From Undaria pinnatifida (lineage: Eukaryota; Sar; Phaeophyceae; Laminariales; Alariaceae): a stretch of DNA of 64,000 nt. The position numbers and the translations under genes were made by a program. Under the pieces are notes generated by a model, which was not told the DNA's origin, searched no databases, and saw only the letters and a program-made list of their open reading frames with translations. Location of the stretch: contig JABAKD010000016.1 in NCBI GenBank assembly GCA_012845835.1, positions 25,460,527 to 25,524,526 on the forward strand, given 5' to 3'. Positions 9,911 to 22,390 of this stretch are shown here, one piece after another (the stretch's first letter is position 1; every line of letters begins with the position of its first letter).

Positions 9911-12900
9911 GCACATGGCCCTCCAGCTCGGTCCCCGGTGCCTGACCGCGGCGGCGGCTGCGCGCAAGTAGGTAGGCGCCCAAAGCCCTGATGCGAGCGA
10001 TAGGGGGGGGGGGGGGAGGGGTACTCGATATTCACACATGGCCGTCGTCGTATGACCATAGAACCCTCGTCGGCGGGGATGACCTTAGGAACACCAACGA
10101 TATCGCCTCCACCTGTCACCCACGTAAGCCGCTCTCTGAAGCATCGAGGTCTCCAAATGGCTCACAATGCGGAAGAAACCGAGTTCTTGTAGTTGGGGCG
10201 GCGTCAAGGCGGTTGTCACCTGACGCCCAGGCGTCCACAGCCGAGAAGTGATGGGATTGGAGGCTTCACAAACTGTCGGCGGAATCAGATTTGAAGCGGT
10301 GAATGTTGTGGAAGGAGTTGAGCCTCGCCATGTGTGGCGAGCAGTTGCAAACGATCCCAATTCCACGTGTCTGCGAAGGCGTTGGTAGGGAAGATTTAAA
10401 AGGTGTCCTCAAACAATTTCAGATATTGGAGTTTGACATTGCTTTGCTTTCTGATGTCGACGAGGTTACAATTCGGGTTGATGGTGACTCTCTGAGCTAT
10501 GCCACGCAGCGCCTGGTGGTGACCTCTCTGACCTCAACGGCCGTGTTGAGGGCGGTCAAGGCCCTCAGTCCTTCAACAGTGCTCCCCGTGGTAGCCGGAC
10601 TGGGGCTCTAAAAGGATCCCGCCCCCGTCGACGGGAGTTTCATGAGGTCTCCAACTATGATGAGATTGAGGCCCCCACAACAAGGCCGGTGGTCGCTCAG
10701 AAGTCCCGTCTGACGCTCACCCTGTACGGCCACCTGCATTCCTTGAATGTTCGTCAGACCAAGCCGACGCTGGCAATGTTGCACATCTTGTCGACAAGGA
10801 TCTAGTCCACGGCAGTCATGGCGTTTTGAAGATCAGCTAGCTTCGCTCCGTTCAGAAAGCTTTGGTCGGCGGCCTGACGTCGGTTGCTCTGAACGGCAAG
10901 CTCACGGATCCTGTGGATGGTTGGTGGCGAGATGTATAAGGCCGGGGGGGGGCGGGGGAGGAGGGTGAGGGTGTGAGCGACCGCACTCTGCATAGGAACT
11001 ATTGCAACACTCCGGCGGGAGAATGGTGTATTGCAAGCGTGTTGAGAGGTGGTGCTGCGGGCGTAGTCGCGTCACAAATGCTCGGCTTAGTGCCCAATAC
11101 AGGCAATCTTCCAACAACAAAAGACAACCCACGAACTCCAACGTTCACCCAATGTCGACCACCGCGTTCTCGGTAGGCAATAGCCACAAGACTGTGTGTT
11201 TCGAACAACTTGGCGATCTCATTGATGGCACCGTCTTAGTATCAACCGTTCCCGTCGGTGTATCCGTAAGAGTTGAAGCCATTGCCGGACGACTTATGCC
11301 GTGGGTGCCGCCAACTCCGCTTGTCGACACGCTTCACAATGGTGTTGAAAACAGCTGCCGCTTGGCGTTGAGCATGAACGCTAGTGCGCCGTTGAGAGTG
11401 GCAAGAACTGCGCCCGATCTCCTCGCTATGCCGCTGCCACTACCACTGCCACCGCTTCTTCCCGGTCGCTACCAACGAAGAAGAGTGGGCGAAGCGCGGC
11501 TGACCACTAGCATTCCGGCATACTCGCGGACGCCAACTTCCCCATTCTAGATATCCATTCTCCAGTTCGCCGTCGTCGCCGCCACTACAGCACCACCTGA
11601 CGTCGACATTGAACAGCAGCGCCCTCCTCCTTTCTGTGGTAATGTCCTCGTTGTTGTCGTCACTGTCGCTTTCACTGAACCTTTACTTGCTGTCGCCACG
11701 CTTTCCCCCTCTTAGCAGCGGCACCTCAACGGGGTCTGCAGGTCGTCCGCTAACCACGTGGTGAGACCACCTTGGATTCCCAGCGCACACTCTCGCCAGG
11801 TGTCCACCAGGTTTTGGTTGCCGCGCCAGATCCACCATGGCAGTGAGCTCACCGTCCTAACCGCTTCATTTGATACGTAGACACCCGATTGCGGCCGAAG
11901 CGCCATCAGGCTATTGCGAAAAAAACCGATATATCGCTCTCCCGAGGCATGCACGAGGAGAATTGCCTGAAGCAAATGACGCAGTTACGACGACAACGGC
12001 GAAGTATCTTGGCACAACTGTTGCGCTTGAACATGGTAGTGAACTCCGAGTATAGAATCGCCTCCATATTTCAATGAGTCAGGGCAGAGCTGAATCCTCG
12101 CGTTGTTGCCCACCATGGTGGCGTAAGCATACTACAGGCCACGCCTGACAGCAAGCCTCCCTGTCCCCGCTGCAATCACTTCAACGTCCGTGAACTGCTT
12201 GCTCGCTCTCACGAATGCGACATTGTATACGACGCTCTGCGACCGAGTGGTAACAGGTAACTCACATCCTGTATGCCCATTTATTTGCGCGGGGTTCATA
12301 TCATGGCCATTTTGTGTAGAATCTGAAGTAGCGTCAGCATGCTCTCATAACCGACGGCCTGCGTGGCAGCGGCAGTCATAAGCTGAATTATCATCCGCTG
12401 CAACATTTACCTGTGGGTACTGCCGGTACCGACAATGAAGGAGATGTCCACAACCGTCCCCCAAGCCAGAAGCTGCCACTTGTGGTGCCCGTTGATGCGC
12501 TAGCCGTTCCTCCCCCGCCCTTTCCGGTGGCGAAGCGTTGGGTGGCGTCACAACCTGCCAATAATCAACGCGATCGGTCCAGGGGCTGTTAAGAGGGTGC
12601 GCCCAAAGGGTCAAGTCGCTGTTGCAGGCATTAGAAAACCATGTTGATAGTGCCTGTTTTTGATACATTGCATGCCACGTTTGATGTGTCAATGATCTCG
12701 AGTTTCAGGTTCGTACGCCTTTCTCGGCTCCAAGTCTCGTCCGACTAGTCGGGATTCCGTTGCGAGCTCCTTCAACCCCCCCCCCCCCCCCCCCCCGTGG
12801 CCTCCTCAGAAAGGGGAACTCCCTCCCCCTGTGGGGTCGGGCCGCGTGCCGTGGACACGATAACTGTCGCTTGAACTCGACCCTGCTACTTTTATGTGTC

Positions 12901-13689
12901 ATATGTGCGTTACGCACGAGTGCTCTGTCGCGCTCGAAAAACACCCCACCCAGCCCTTGCTTGAAGGTGACATATGGTTATCCAGACCTACCGACATTCA
13001 GAAATAGTCCTCCTGCTCCTGCTCCTCCTTCTCCTAAGTGTGACCCTGCTCCTTCTACGTTACGGCGCCCAGGTGACCGGATAGTACAAATACGATGAAG
13101 TATCGCAGCTGACCGTACGTCGACGCTAAGCTATATGCGTGGAGCACCTAGAGTATGAGTGGGCGTCAAGCTGTCGGAAGCTCCCTGCTACGTTCTTGTG
13201 GAAAGGGGCTAACTGTCGTCAGCCGTTATTCCTAGATTGTAATACGCTTTTCCAAGATTAGTATGAAGTACTGTGAAACCATATCAAAACGGGATCGTGA
13301 TCTTGGGAACTTCAGCAAACCACTAAAAAATACTGTACGTGTCTACTCGATACCATTGTCACGCATCTTTGCTGCGGTTGAACGTCGCCGGTATCACGCG
13401 CATATTGCGTGCCATCGCGTTGTACGGCACGATCATTCGTTTGGTGCTTGCGTGGCGCTGGGAATTGCTGCATCCCGGGAACTGGATACTTGTATCCTCC
13501 CAATGAACGAGTACATGGGAGAATACGGTCACGTAAGGCGACCGGATAAGTGAGTGCCGCTATAGGCCCTACACGAACTACGACTGGACGAGAGGTGAGT
13601 GATGAGCATTCAGCCATTGGAACACCTATAAAACGGCGAAACATGACACGAGTACAAGTAGGAAGAAAGTAGTAGTTAGTGGGGGCAGT
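9911..13689. other. Unassigned region with homopolymer runs
   Basis: It contains a G run at about 10003-10016, a C run of about 21 at 12776-12796 and no recognised domain. Two + strand stretches look weakly coding: 10303-10611, a 102-codon frame with EFDIALLSDVDEVTIRVDG, and 10640-10760, with a DEIEAPTTRPVVAQKSRLT frame. They could be eroded transposon or gene parts. No splice or family evidence supports a gene call. Confidence 0.4.
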
Positions 13690-14516
13690 CATTCATGCGG
13701 AAACGGCATGACGCGGAGAGCTGTAGAGCTGCAGAGCAACACGCAAAGGCCGCGGCAGCGCCATCCACCGTCGGCATCTCTAAGCGGCCTGGGGGAGGAG
13801 GGGAGGGGGCGAGGGGGAAGGGGAGGGGTCCTGTCCAAGAGACTGGATTCTGGGTCTGGCCATCATCGTCTCGACGTTTGTGGGCCTTTCAATGGCCGTC
13901 ACAAGCTAGCGTAAGGCCGCCCTGACTTCTTCGCCTTGTTGCGATCTCCCCCCAGTGCCATTGATGCACTTGATGCCCTCTTGGAGCCCAATGCCGTATT
14001 TAGTCAGTTCCTAGGGTCTGCTTGTATGGTGTTATTTCCTTTCCTTTCCTTGCTTCCTCTTCTTTTCTTTTCTTTTCTTCTCCTTTCCTTCCCTTTCCTT
14101 TGTTTTGTTTTATATTACTTCATTTTTTTTTCCTTTCCCTTTTCTCTTTCTTTTCTTTTCATTACTTTCTTTTCTTTTCTTTTCCAATTGACTTGATGGG
14201 TAGTGATAGGTACTACGTGTAATATATACGTGGCAGTATTTTCTGGGTGGAATGGTGTGGTCGATCTTATCAGACGCAAGTAGTGAGACGTATATGCACC
14301 AGCATGGACCTGGCACGTCGCAGGCTGACTCTCGATTTCACTTATTTATATTTTCTGGCGTACGTATGAATTGCGCCAGCAATGATATATGCGCGTGTGT
14401 ACCACTTTGTGTTTTTTCCCTGGGGTGTTCTTCCACTCCAGAGTGACTGGAGCCTGTCATGTGACCACGGACATGATTATTCGAGTTAATGTGAGAACAA
14501 CAACAACAACAACAAC
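13690..14516 (+). mobile_element. LINE 3' end: ORF C-terminus, 3' UTR and (CAA)n tail
   Basis: The + frame from 13695 gives MRKRHDAESCRAAEQHAKAA, then PSTVGISKRPGGGGEGARGK and a stop, which looks like the basic, Ala- and Gly-rich end of a LINE ORF2. The 3' UTR follows: ctggccatcatcg block, TAGTCAGTTCC...GGGTCTGCT block, and a TTTTC-rich pyrimidine tract at about 14030-14185. A segment shared with 145-485 (reversed) and 40550-40900 comes next, then (CAA)6 at about 14497-14516. Everything 5' of the ORF end is missing, the usual result of incomplete target-primed reverse transcription. Confidence 0.7.
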
Positions 14517-14654
14517 GATCTACGAGAAACTTATGACATGAGCAACAAACGTGCGGACGAGTACACATACAGTACGTCTATTGAAACAGAAGTTCGTACT
14601 ATACAGCGGAGATTGTTCTCGCTCGGCCCTCTTCGTGTTTTCCCCCGGATAATT

Positions 14655-14875
14655 GCTCCCCTGTACTGCCAATCAGAACGTGACATCGCCAGCAAGCACA
14701 AAGCACAGTACAGGGCAATCAGCTCCTCACAAGTAGCTCTTGGCAGTATCAAGTCGCTAGTTGCACGAAATTATGGGCCTCCTCTTTCTGCTCCCTCCAC
14801 ATTTTGTTGTTGTACTCTTCCTTGCTCGAGTGCTGATGGCGGCGTCAGCCGCCCGCGGAGCGGAGCCCTTGTATA
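14655..14875 (+). repeat. Interspersed repeat, copy 1 (partner at 33845-34055)
   Basis: The two loci share, in order, the blocks agggcaatcagctc, tagctcttgg or tagcccttgg, tgggcctc and gcggagcggagcccttgta. Orientation is the same and similarity is roughly 75-80% by eye over about 215 bp. Class unknown. Confidence 0.7.
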
Positions 14876-14889
14876 ACCTACTCCCCTAA

Positions 14890-15530
14890 TTAAATGCTCT
14901 TCCTGCTCCTTCTACTCCTCCTGATCCCCCTGCTGCTCCTCCTGCTGCCCTTTCTCCTGCTTTTACTGATCCTCCTGCTCCTTCTCATCCGCCTGGTCTT
15001 CCCCTCCTCCTTAAAAAGCAACGATCTCCGTCCTCCTCCCTCCTCCTGCAACGTGTCCTCCTCGCCCTCCTATTTTGCTCCTCCTGCCCATTCTGCGCCT
15101 CCTCCTGCTCCTGCTTCTTCTCCCCCTTCTCCTCTTCCTGCTCCCCCTGCTCTTAAAGTCTTCCTGCTCCTCGCCGTCCGCCTACTCCTGCTCCTCCTGC
15201 TCCTCGCCGTCCGCCTACTCCTGCTCCTCCTGCTCCTGCTCCTGCTCCGAGGCCTCCTTTCTCCTCCTGCGTCTTTTACTCTCTCTCCTTGCTCCGCCTG
15301 TTTCTCCTCCATCATAATATTTCTGCTCCTCCTGCTCCTCGTCGTCCGCGCGCTCCTGCTCCTGCTCCTGCTCCTGCTCTTGCTCTTGCCCCTTCCCCTC
15401 CTCGTCCTCCTCTCCTCCTTCTCCTGCCCCTGTTGTTCCGCGCCTAAAAGTAGCTATCATATTTAGATTCTCCGTCCTCCTTCTCCTCCTCCTCCGTTCT
15501 CCTCCTCCTCCTCCTATGGTCACTAGTAGC
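14890..15530. repeat. CTCCTG/GCTCCT-rich minisatellite
   Basis: A long pyrimidine-rich field of CTCCTGCTC-type units. The Leu-rich frame on + and the Arg/Glu/Ser-rich frames on minus derive from the motif. Confidence 0.9.
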
Positions 15531-15783
15531 CCTCCTCCCTTTGCCCATTCTCACTGTACAAGTGCCGCGGACTCAGGGTTACAACAGGTTACAAATCAAG
15601 GCTCTTCTCTCTCGCCTGTTAGCTAATCATTCCCTTGGCGGATTCATATCGCACAACTAAAAGAGCACTAAAGCTAAAGACCGCAATGGAACAGGGGAGT
15701 CACTCACGAGAACGACCTCGAGACACTCCAAAAACGAAACCCAAAAGCGAACCTCCTAACGTAGCCATGGTAAACGTTGTACT

Positions 15784-15945
15784 GGATAATCAATGGACAA
15801 TCAATGGATGATCCACGGATAATCAATGGATAATCAATGGATAACCGATGGATAATCAATGGATAGTCGATGGATAATCAATGGATAATCAATGGATAAT
15901 CAATGGATAAGCAATGGATAATCAATGGACAATCAATAGATAATG
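15784..15945 (+). repeat. ATAATCAATGG tandem array
   Basis: About 14 copies of an 11-bp unit (ATAATCAATGG, variants ATAACCGATGG, ATAGTCGATGG) run almost unbroken. No gene is recognised between it and the copia remnant starting near 16406. Confidence 0.9.
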
Positions 15946-16405
15946 AGGTCAACGCTTCATCTACAGAAAGCAGTGAATCTCCATCTCGAAATAGGAGTGA
16001 TGCGCAATCCATCGACGATGGAGCTTCGGTTTGAACGGCGGCCCGAACAACTGCACGTTAATTTGGGCCGAACATGCCAGGGCCGGGCGATGGTGAAGAT
16101 ATTCGGAAGGGAGAGCGCAAACCAGGGCGCTAAACCAGGAAGCGGCAGCGGGGCTGGTCGGGGCGTCATGTGACGGAGGTTGCATTTTCCATGTGCTACA
16201 AGCGGCGCAAGGGGTAAGCCGTCAGTCGGCTAGGTTGCCGGATTACCTGGTGTGGGAGGTGGTATCAGGACCAACGTCGTGCTGACAATCCGCGATGTTG
16301 TCGTGCTGTTGCCACTGCAAAACCAATAGCTACACCAGGTCCAAGTAATTTTCCCCCGTCGCGAAGTCACAGCTCTGAAGGGGTAATGACGTTTGGATAG
16401 GGGCA

Positions 16406-17880
16406 ATGGCATCCGAATCGGACGGACTCAAGACAGCTGAGACTTTTGTTGAAATTGCTAAAGTTCCCGCGGAAAGAAACGTTGTGAACTCGAACTGGTT
16501 GTTGCACTGCTTCAAAAACTATGTTAGACTATTCTCAAGTAGTTTGTCCCTGAACACTTGGGTGCGGATCCGAAGGGAAAGCGGTAAAAACGTGACTTGC
16601 ACGGCGTGGTTGAGAGAACAACAGCGGGATTTGCAGCCACGCGATACAGCCAAGTGGAGGAAGTTGACTAGTTCGAGGCTTTTGCCTTTACCATCTCGAC
16701 GACGTCTACACAACAGACTTGTAGCGGCAATGGCATTCAAACTTTGCCGAGATTTTGAAGCACCTGGACGTTGTTCAGGCTTTTTTTCAGTCAGAGTTGC
16801 ACTTCGTATGCCAAGATGTTCTTGAGATTACTCTCTAGATTGGGCGGTCCTCCGGTAAGGTAGTTTGACTCAGCAAGGCTCTTAATGGGCCGAAGCAGAG
16901 CGGTAGCTCGTGGTATAAGCGAGTGTCATTCACCTTGGTAGAGTGTGGTTTTGAGCAGTGCTTGGTAGACCCGTGTGTGTTTAGACTGATTTCGAATCAG
17001 CAGAATATAGAGATTCTGGTGATCCACATGGATGACATCAGGATCGCAGCAACCAACGGGACCCCGAATCGGTAGTGACAGAGCTCAACAAGGGATTCCC
17101 TAAAAACACAAATCGACGTGTATACGTGGTACAAGGGTAGGGATATACGGGGGACGTCGTGAGAAGGGAACCCTGGCGAGCCGCAGATGCCGTAGACTAT
17201 TTCGGTATCACCAAAACCAAACCTCATCCTCGCTTCACCAACGCGGAACCTCAGAACGCGAGTGACGGGAACCTGTGGTGGACGCGAACTAGCGTGGAAT
17301 GGTGGAGGGCCTCACTTGGATTACGAACAAGACGAGAGTGAATGTTGCCAATTGCCAAGGAAATACGGGCGGTTGCGCGGTTCTCGCATGACCCTGAGGA
17401 GGTACAATGTAAGGAAGTGAGGTAGAGTATCAAGCACCTGAGCGCTACGGCTGTCTTGGGTCGGACACTTGGGAAGGCAAAAAACCCGCGGACGGGCACT
17501 CGGAATACCACTTTGTTTTTCGGAGTACGACTTTGACTGCACGCAGATCACGACCGTAAGGCCGATAATAATCCTTCGGGGCCTGGTGTAGCTGTGTGTA
17601 CACTAATGTCGTGGTTTTCTAGGGCACAGATTAGCATTACACTGTCCACCACTGAGGTGGAGTACTTGACAAAGGCCGACGAGGTGAAAGAACCCCAGTA
17701 CGTAAGGAGAATGCTGATTTTCCTGATGCCAAGTCAAGGCCGCCGAGTAATGGTGTTTTGAAGACGTCACAGATGCAATAGACTTGACCAACAACCGCTT
17801 TAGCGCGTCCAACATACAACACACATACCTACTGGTCAAAATGGCACATATTATCATGGCCCCGAACTAAGTTGTGGTCA
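16406..17880 (+). pseudogene. Old Ty1/copia remnant: reverse transcriptase and RNase H
   Basis: Pieces of copia pol appear in order in shifting frames. VPAERNVVNSNWLLHCFK (about 16460-16515) matches the start of RT. HLDVVQAFFQSEL (about 16757-16800) is the LD.. first Asp motif. LNGPKQSGSSWYKRVSFTL then ECGFEQCLVDPCVFR (about 16880-16985) follows. The catalytic box reads IHMDDI (17022-17039) instead of the usual YVDD. Next come WITNKTRVNVAN (about 17310-17350), an RNase H piece LMSWFSRAQISITLSTTEVEY (about 17605-17665) and DAIDLTNNRFSASNIQ. Many indels and stops mark it as older than the copy at 2520-3406. No LTR was found. Confidence 0.8.
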
Positions 17881-18049
17881 AAAGACGCTGTCACCCACAT
17901 CAGGTGGTTATTTATGTTCTGATATCAACTGACGGTCGTAAACAAGTGCGTGGTCACACGTCACACGACCGGCAGGCTCCAACGTTCCCAAACGGGTGAA
18001 ATCGCGCGCTCCCGACCACAAACAACCGCCGGCGCAGCTTTCATTTAAT

Positions 18050-19010
18050 TTTGATACGCCAGACGAGACGCGAAGACTCCTCATCAATAAAAAAGGCGTA
18101 ATTTAAACACATAAACGGGGTTTCCACCGATTCAAGAGTTGCCTTAATATCATTCTGGTTCAGTAGGTTAATTTTTTGCTTGATTTTGCTCGAAGTGGCA
18201 CCAATAGCCCACCAGCTGCTGGCTCGCTTTGGTATCGACCATCGTTTTTCAGTTAAATTGACGATTTCGCCAGCTTTAAACTCGTTCATACTGTTTTTAA
18301 CGCAGCCCTACAAGCCGCGTAATTTGCGTCGAATGGCCAGTTCTTACGCAGTTGATTTTTTTTCCCGTCGAAAAAAGTCCTTTCAGTACGCCCGCAGTGG
18401 CTTTTGCCCCGAAAAAGGGGGATATTGGTACTTCTCTTCTCAGAATGAGTCGAACTTTCCTCAAATATCTACCATTTATAAGGCAGCTTCCGCTTCATTA
18501 CGGTTCAGCTTGAAGAACTCATCGTCAGCACTTTCCCGACCCAACTGGGTCAAATGCGACATCGACCCCCGATCGGAACAAGACACGCGTTTTTGTCGAG
18601 AGGATCGGAGATTGTGGTCGATGTTGGATAGTTATTTTCGATTCGATAGTTGATCGTAATCGTTTTTGGCTTAGTTGGAACGGTTGAAGCGGATCTTTCT
18701 TTGATCGGAACGGGGATTTTAACCGTTTCTTATCCAATTGGATCAGAAAAGTGCTGGCGGCGATTTCCTGAAACCTCGATATTGCAGGACCCTTGATAAG
18801 CGAACCTGTTCCAGATATATGTCGGGGACACGTTCGGCCTTCCGTATTCTGAGGGTGAGGGAACGACGACCTTCCTCCATTTGCCGGGCAAAAGGTTCTG
18901 CGAACGTGCTGAAGGACGATTCTTCAATTGACTGTGAATCAGACTGCGTAAGAAATGGCCTAACAGTTTGTTCCCAAATTGTTCGCAAAACAGCCCACGC
19001 AGCACTCGTG
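18050..19010 (-). other. Decayed coding-like stretch, minus strand, unknown family
   Basis: Several minus-strand frames look protein-like. One, 18988-18743, contains FAEPFARQMEEGRRSLTLRI. Near 18570-18490 a frame gives a DDEFFKLNRNEAEAAL stretch. Two frames overlap at 18440-18300. The final frame (18289-18041) contains NEFKAGEIVNLTEKRWSIPK then RASSWWAIGATSSKIKQKIN. Stops and frame changes separate them. No known domain is recognised. The region is more AT-rich than its surroundings. It could be an eroded transposon, viral or host gene; I cannot choose. Confidence 0.35.
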
Positions 19011-19648
19011 GCATAAACAACAACGAAAAAGGGGTGAAAACAAACAGGGTGGCCAAACGAGGCAGCTCCGGGGAAGTCGTTGCCCAGCCTTTATGGTATG
19101 ACTACAGTACGGCCCTTTCTACGATAGAACTCTGTCTAGCAAGTGCGCCATAAGTCTGCGGTGCAAGTGCGCGAAATGTGCAGGGCGGTTGTCCCCTATG
19201 GCCGTGGCTATCCTCTCAAGAAAGTCCAACAAGAAACCAAATTCTACGAAAGGTGTCAGGAGGAATTAGCTTTGAGCGCCCCCCTCAGTCACGCCTTTCG
19301 TTGAGGAGCTCCGACACAATAAATAGCGCATAACGGGTAGATGGCCGTCGGTCGCAAGTCTACTCTACAGTATCCTGCATCGTGTACTATTTTAAGGCGT
19401 TTCTGTTATATGGGACAAAGAAATCCTTGCGGACCCCAGGTCAGCGCTGCGATAAGATAATGGTTTATACGTGCGTCGCTTCTCGGCAGGGCCTCTGTGC
19501 ATGGTTGATAACGACTCATCCACACTGATCCGTTTCCACCGTAAAGCTGAACACAGGAATGACTCGCCTTGCGACCCAGCAGCCCCGCGAACTAAGCTTA
19601 CTGCCGAGTAATTGTCTGCAGATCTCGATCTCCGGAAGGTAGGAGAAA

Positions 19649-20154
19649 TCACGATCCCTAATTGGGAGTCAATCACGATCTCCAACACCGAATGGATCCC
19701 ACCGCTACACCGGTAGGTAAATCTTCGGTGATAATATTACACATTGGGGTATTTTAACGCTGCAGGCCAACACACATAGATCGATAGAAAGCGGAGCCTA
19801 CGACACTGTCGTCGTGGTCAAGGCTGTCGTTGCGGTTGTCGTTATGCTTAGAGCTGTCAAAGTGCAGCGGTAACTTACAGTAGAGATGCCTGAGGGCGGT
19901 AATCACGATCCCTAATCGGGAGTCGATCACGATCTCCAACACCGAATGGATCCCACCGCTACACCGGTGGGTAAATCTTCGGTGATAATATTACACATTG
20001 GGGTATTTTAACGCTGCAGGCCAACACACATAAATCGATAGAAAGCGGAGCCTACGACACTGTCGTCGTGGTCAAGGCTGTCGTTGCGGTTGTCGTTATG
20101 CTTAGAGCTGTCAAAGTGCAGCGGTAACTTACAGTAGAGATGCCTGAGGGCGGT
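19649..20154 (+). repeat. Tandem duplication, two 253-bp units
   Basis: Unit 1 (19649-19901) and unit 2 (19902-20154) differ at about four positions, for example aattggg/aatcggg and ccggtaggt/ccggtgggt. Both are otherwise unbroken. No gene is seen in the unit. The near identity suggests a recent event. Confidence 0.95.
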
Positions 20155-20689
20155 AGTGTCCGTGGATGGAAAAAGAGGAACGCCTTCTTGTGAAAATAAT
20201 TAACTTCGCCCTTTCTTTTGTGCGCACCGCGTTGTTTTGGTCTTGAGGCACATCCAAAATCATACGCATATCAGTATGATACCAGCGAAGGACGGCTGCA
20301 ACCCGACACTGCAGTTCTCTCAACGCCTACCACAGAACAGTGTAAAACAGTGTAAAACAGTGTAATACAATTGCCCCCGTGGCGACGCAGGGGCAGACGG
20401 CGCTGGGTAGCTGTCTCCTCACGGTTCATGGTGGCCCGCTGCTTGGACACAAGGCAGACAACATCATATTATATGAAACAGTGATGATGGGCGACGAGAT
20501 GCTCCCTTAGGAGCAGCGCTGTCACTTTTATTATCGCCCCGACATGGGTGTGATGGCGGCCTTGGCATGACATATAAGTACATACCGGGTACCAAGTGTA
20601 ACATGTGATCACGTTTTCGTTGCGGCCGATCCGAAAAAAAACTCAGTTAGTTGACTATGCGCCAATGGCTGATGTTATACCATTTTCAT

Positions 20690-20985
20690 CATACCATATC
20701 GGCCATCCGATAGCTATGACCTGGTTTCATTGTTTCATGTCAACAATTGTATAGAATATCCATCTACGTACCGCACTCTATAACATTAGCCCACCCTGAG
20801 TAGTCGAACATACAGATCACACGGCAATCAAAGGACGTCAACAAACATCCAAAAATCGGCAAGGGGATCAAAGATGCGGCTATTCGAAACAAACGAGAAC
20901 GGGGCTATAGATTCCGCCACACCTCGCAAAGAGGCAAAGGCGCCCCATTGCATGAGTTACAACCTGGTGATGGAGCTCACAAACG
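20690..20985 (+). repeat. Interspersed repeat, copy 1 (partner at 26722-27010)
   Basis: Shared blocks in order are tggtttca...catgtca, cataacatta-g-cccaccctgagtagtcg, ggcaa-caa-ggacgtcaac, atgcggctattcgaaacaaacgagaa and a following GATTCC-CC-ACGCCTCG stretch. A frame reading RLFETNENGAIDS here and RLFETNENEAIDS at the partner may be an old coding segment. A short relative of the first block lies at 58668-58700. Confidence 0.75.
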
Positions 20986-21009
20986 TAGGAGCTCGAGGTC
21001 GGGCAAATG

Positions 21010-21215
21010 TACTTGCAATATACTAACAGCAGACGAGCCAAGCTAAGCTCAGCCGGGACCTGGTATGGTGATACTTCGTGCAACAAAAACAAAAAGGTGA
21101 AGAAAAAAAAAAAAGAAAGGCTGGACCGTTCCGCAAGTTATGGAAGGAGGCGGTGTCCAAGTGGGAGGTTTTGAGAGGCCAGGGATGTACCAACCAGGTA
21201 CGCTCAGGAAAAAGA
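21010..21215 (-). repeat. Interspersed repeat with coding-like frame (inverted partner at 33245-33435)
   Basis: About 190 bp match in opposite orientation to 33245-33435. At both loci one strand reads ...GPFRK-WKEAVSKWEVLRGQG-TNQ-RSGK (plus strand here, minus strand there). The shared reading frame suggests a former protein-coding segment of a transposon. The family is not recognised. Confidence 0.65.
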
Positions 21216-21276
21216 CAAACTAAGTAAATGTATGTCGCATAACATTTCACATGTCACAGGTAGTAAGGAGTTATTT

Positions 21277-22390
21277 AGGGCCGATCTTGACGAAGAGACT
21301 GTTTCAGATTTTCGTGAAAAGTTCGTTTTTCCCATAATTTATTTCGGAAAAACATCAAAACATTAAAAAATCGCCTCTTAATTTTTTCAGGATTCTTCAG
21401 GGAAAAGCAAAAATGTACGTACGAGGGTGTAGAGGATCGGGCAGCCGCGCCGCTCGAGCTGTGCCACCCCTCCCGGGCGCACAAGACCGAGCAGGGTCGT
21501 CCCCACGGTCATTGGCAGGTCATGCCTTATCGCCGAAGGGGCAGTGAGTTTCGGAGCTCTCTTCGTTCGTCGAGTTGACAATGCGAGACACCGAGGCGAC
21601 GAGCTCGCTGAGGGCGACAGCTGAGGCTTTCGTCACATTGGGTGTTGTAGCGCGACGAGTTGTTTATGGGTTTCACTCCACAGGGCACCGACACCTACCT
21701 GTCTGCTGCCTACGGGTCAGGCCGACTCCAGTGGGAAAACCAATATTCACCTTTATAGGGGCGATCTTAACGAAACGTCATTTTTTTTGCGTTTTTTATT
21801 AAATTTCGGTAACGAGGGTTGAATCTTAACGAGTACGCGCCTCAGTTGGCTCGCTAAACAATCGCTCACCCGGCACACAACCGTCACTACAGCAGCAACG
21901 CTCGCGGAAGTCACCCGTGTGCTTGTCCCACCGGAGTCGGCCTGGCCCGTAGGCAGGTGTTGGTACCTTGGGGAGTGAAATCCATCACCAACTCGTCGCG
22001 CAAGAAGGCCCTACGTGACAAAAATGTCGGCTACTGCCCTCAGCGAGCTCGTTCGGTCGGCCGCCTCGGTGCGGTCATGTCAACTCGACGAAGAGAGCTC
22101 AGAAACTCGCTGCGCTTTCTGCGATTACCCATGACCTGCCAATGACCTTGAAACGGATCCTGCTGAGTCTTGTTCGCTCCCGAATGGTGGCACAGCTCGA
22201 GCGGTGCGGCTCCCTGACCCCCCACACCTTTGTACCTAAATTTCTGCTTTACCCTGAAAAAAACTGAACAAAAAATCAGGCGAGTTTTTTCCCGGGGTTG
22301 AAGTTTTTCAGATTTTCTAAAAAGAAATTCAGGAAAAAACGATTTTTTCGCGAAAACCTGAATAAGCTCTTCGTTAAAATCGACCCATAG
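21277..22390. mobile_element. Large foldback (palindromic) element, about 1.1 kb
   Basis: The left arm (about 21277-21740) is repeated in inverted form in the right arm (about 22390-21900). The ends are GGGCCGATCTTGACGAAGAG on the left and, reversed, GGGTCGATTTTAACGAAGAG on the right. Further matched pairs include the GCTCGAGCTGTGCCACC, GGTCATTGGCAGGTCATG, AGCTCTCTTCGT...GTTGAC and CAGGCCGACTCC-GTGGGA blocks. One frame reads APLELCH and GHWQVM in both arms. A third GGGCGATCTTAACGAAACG lies near 21756. No transposase and no clear target duplication were found. Confidence 0.75.

Noticed and set aside
14894-15466. 190-codon Leu-rich membrane-like protein
   Set aside because: It is a translation of a CTCCTG minisatellite and has no non-repetitive domain.
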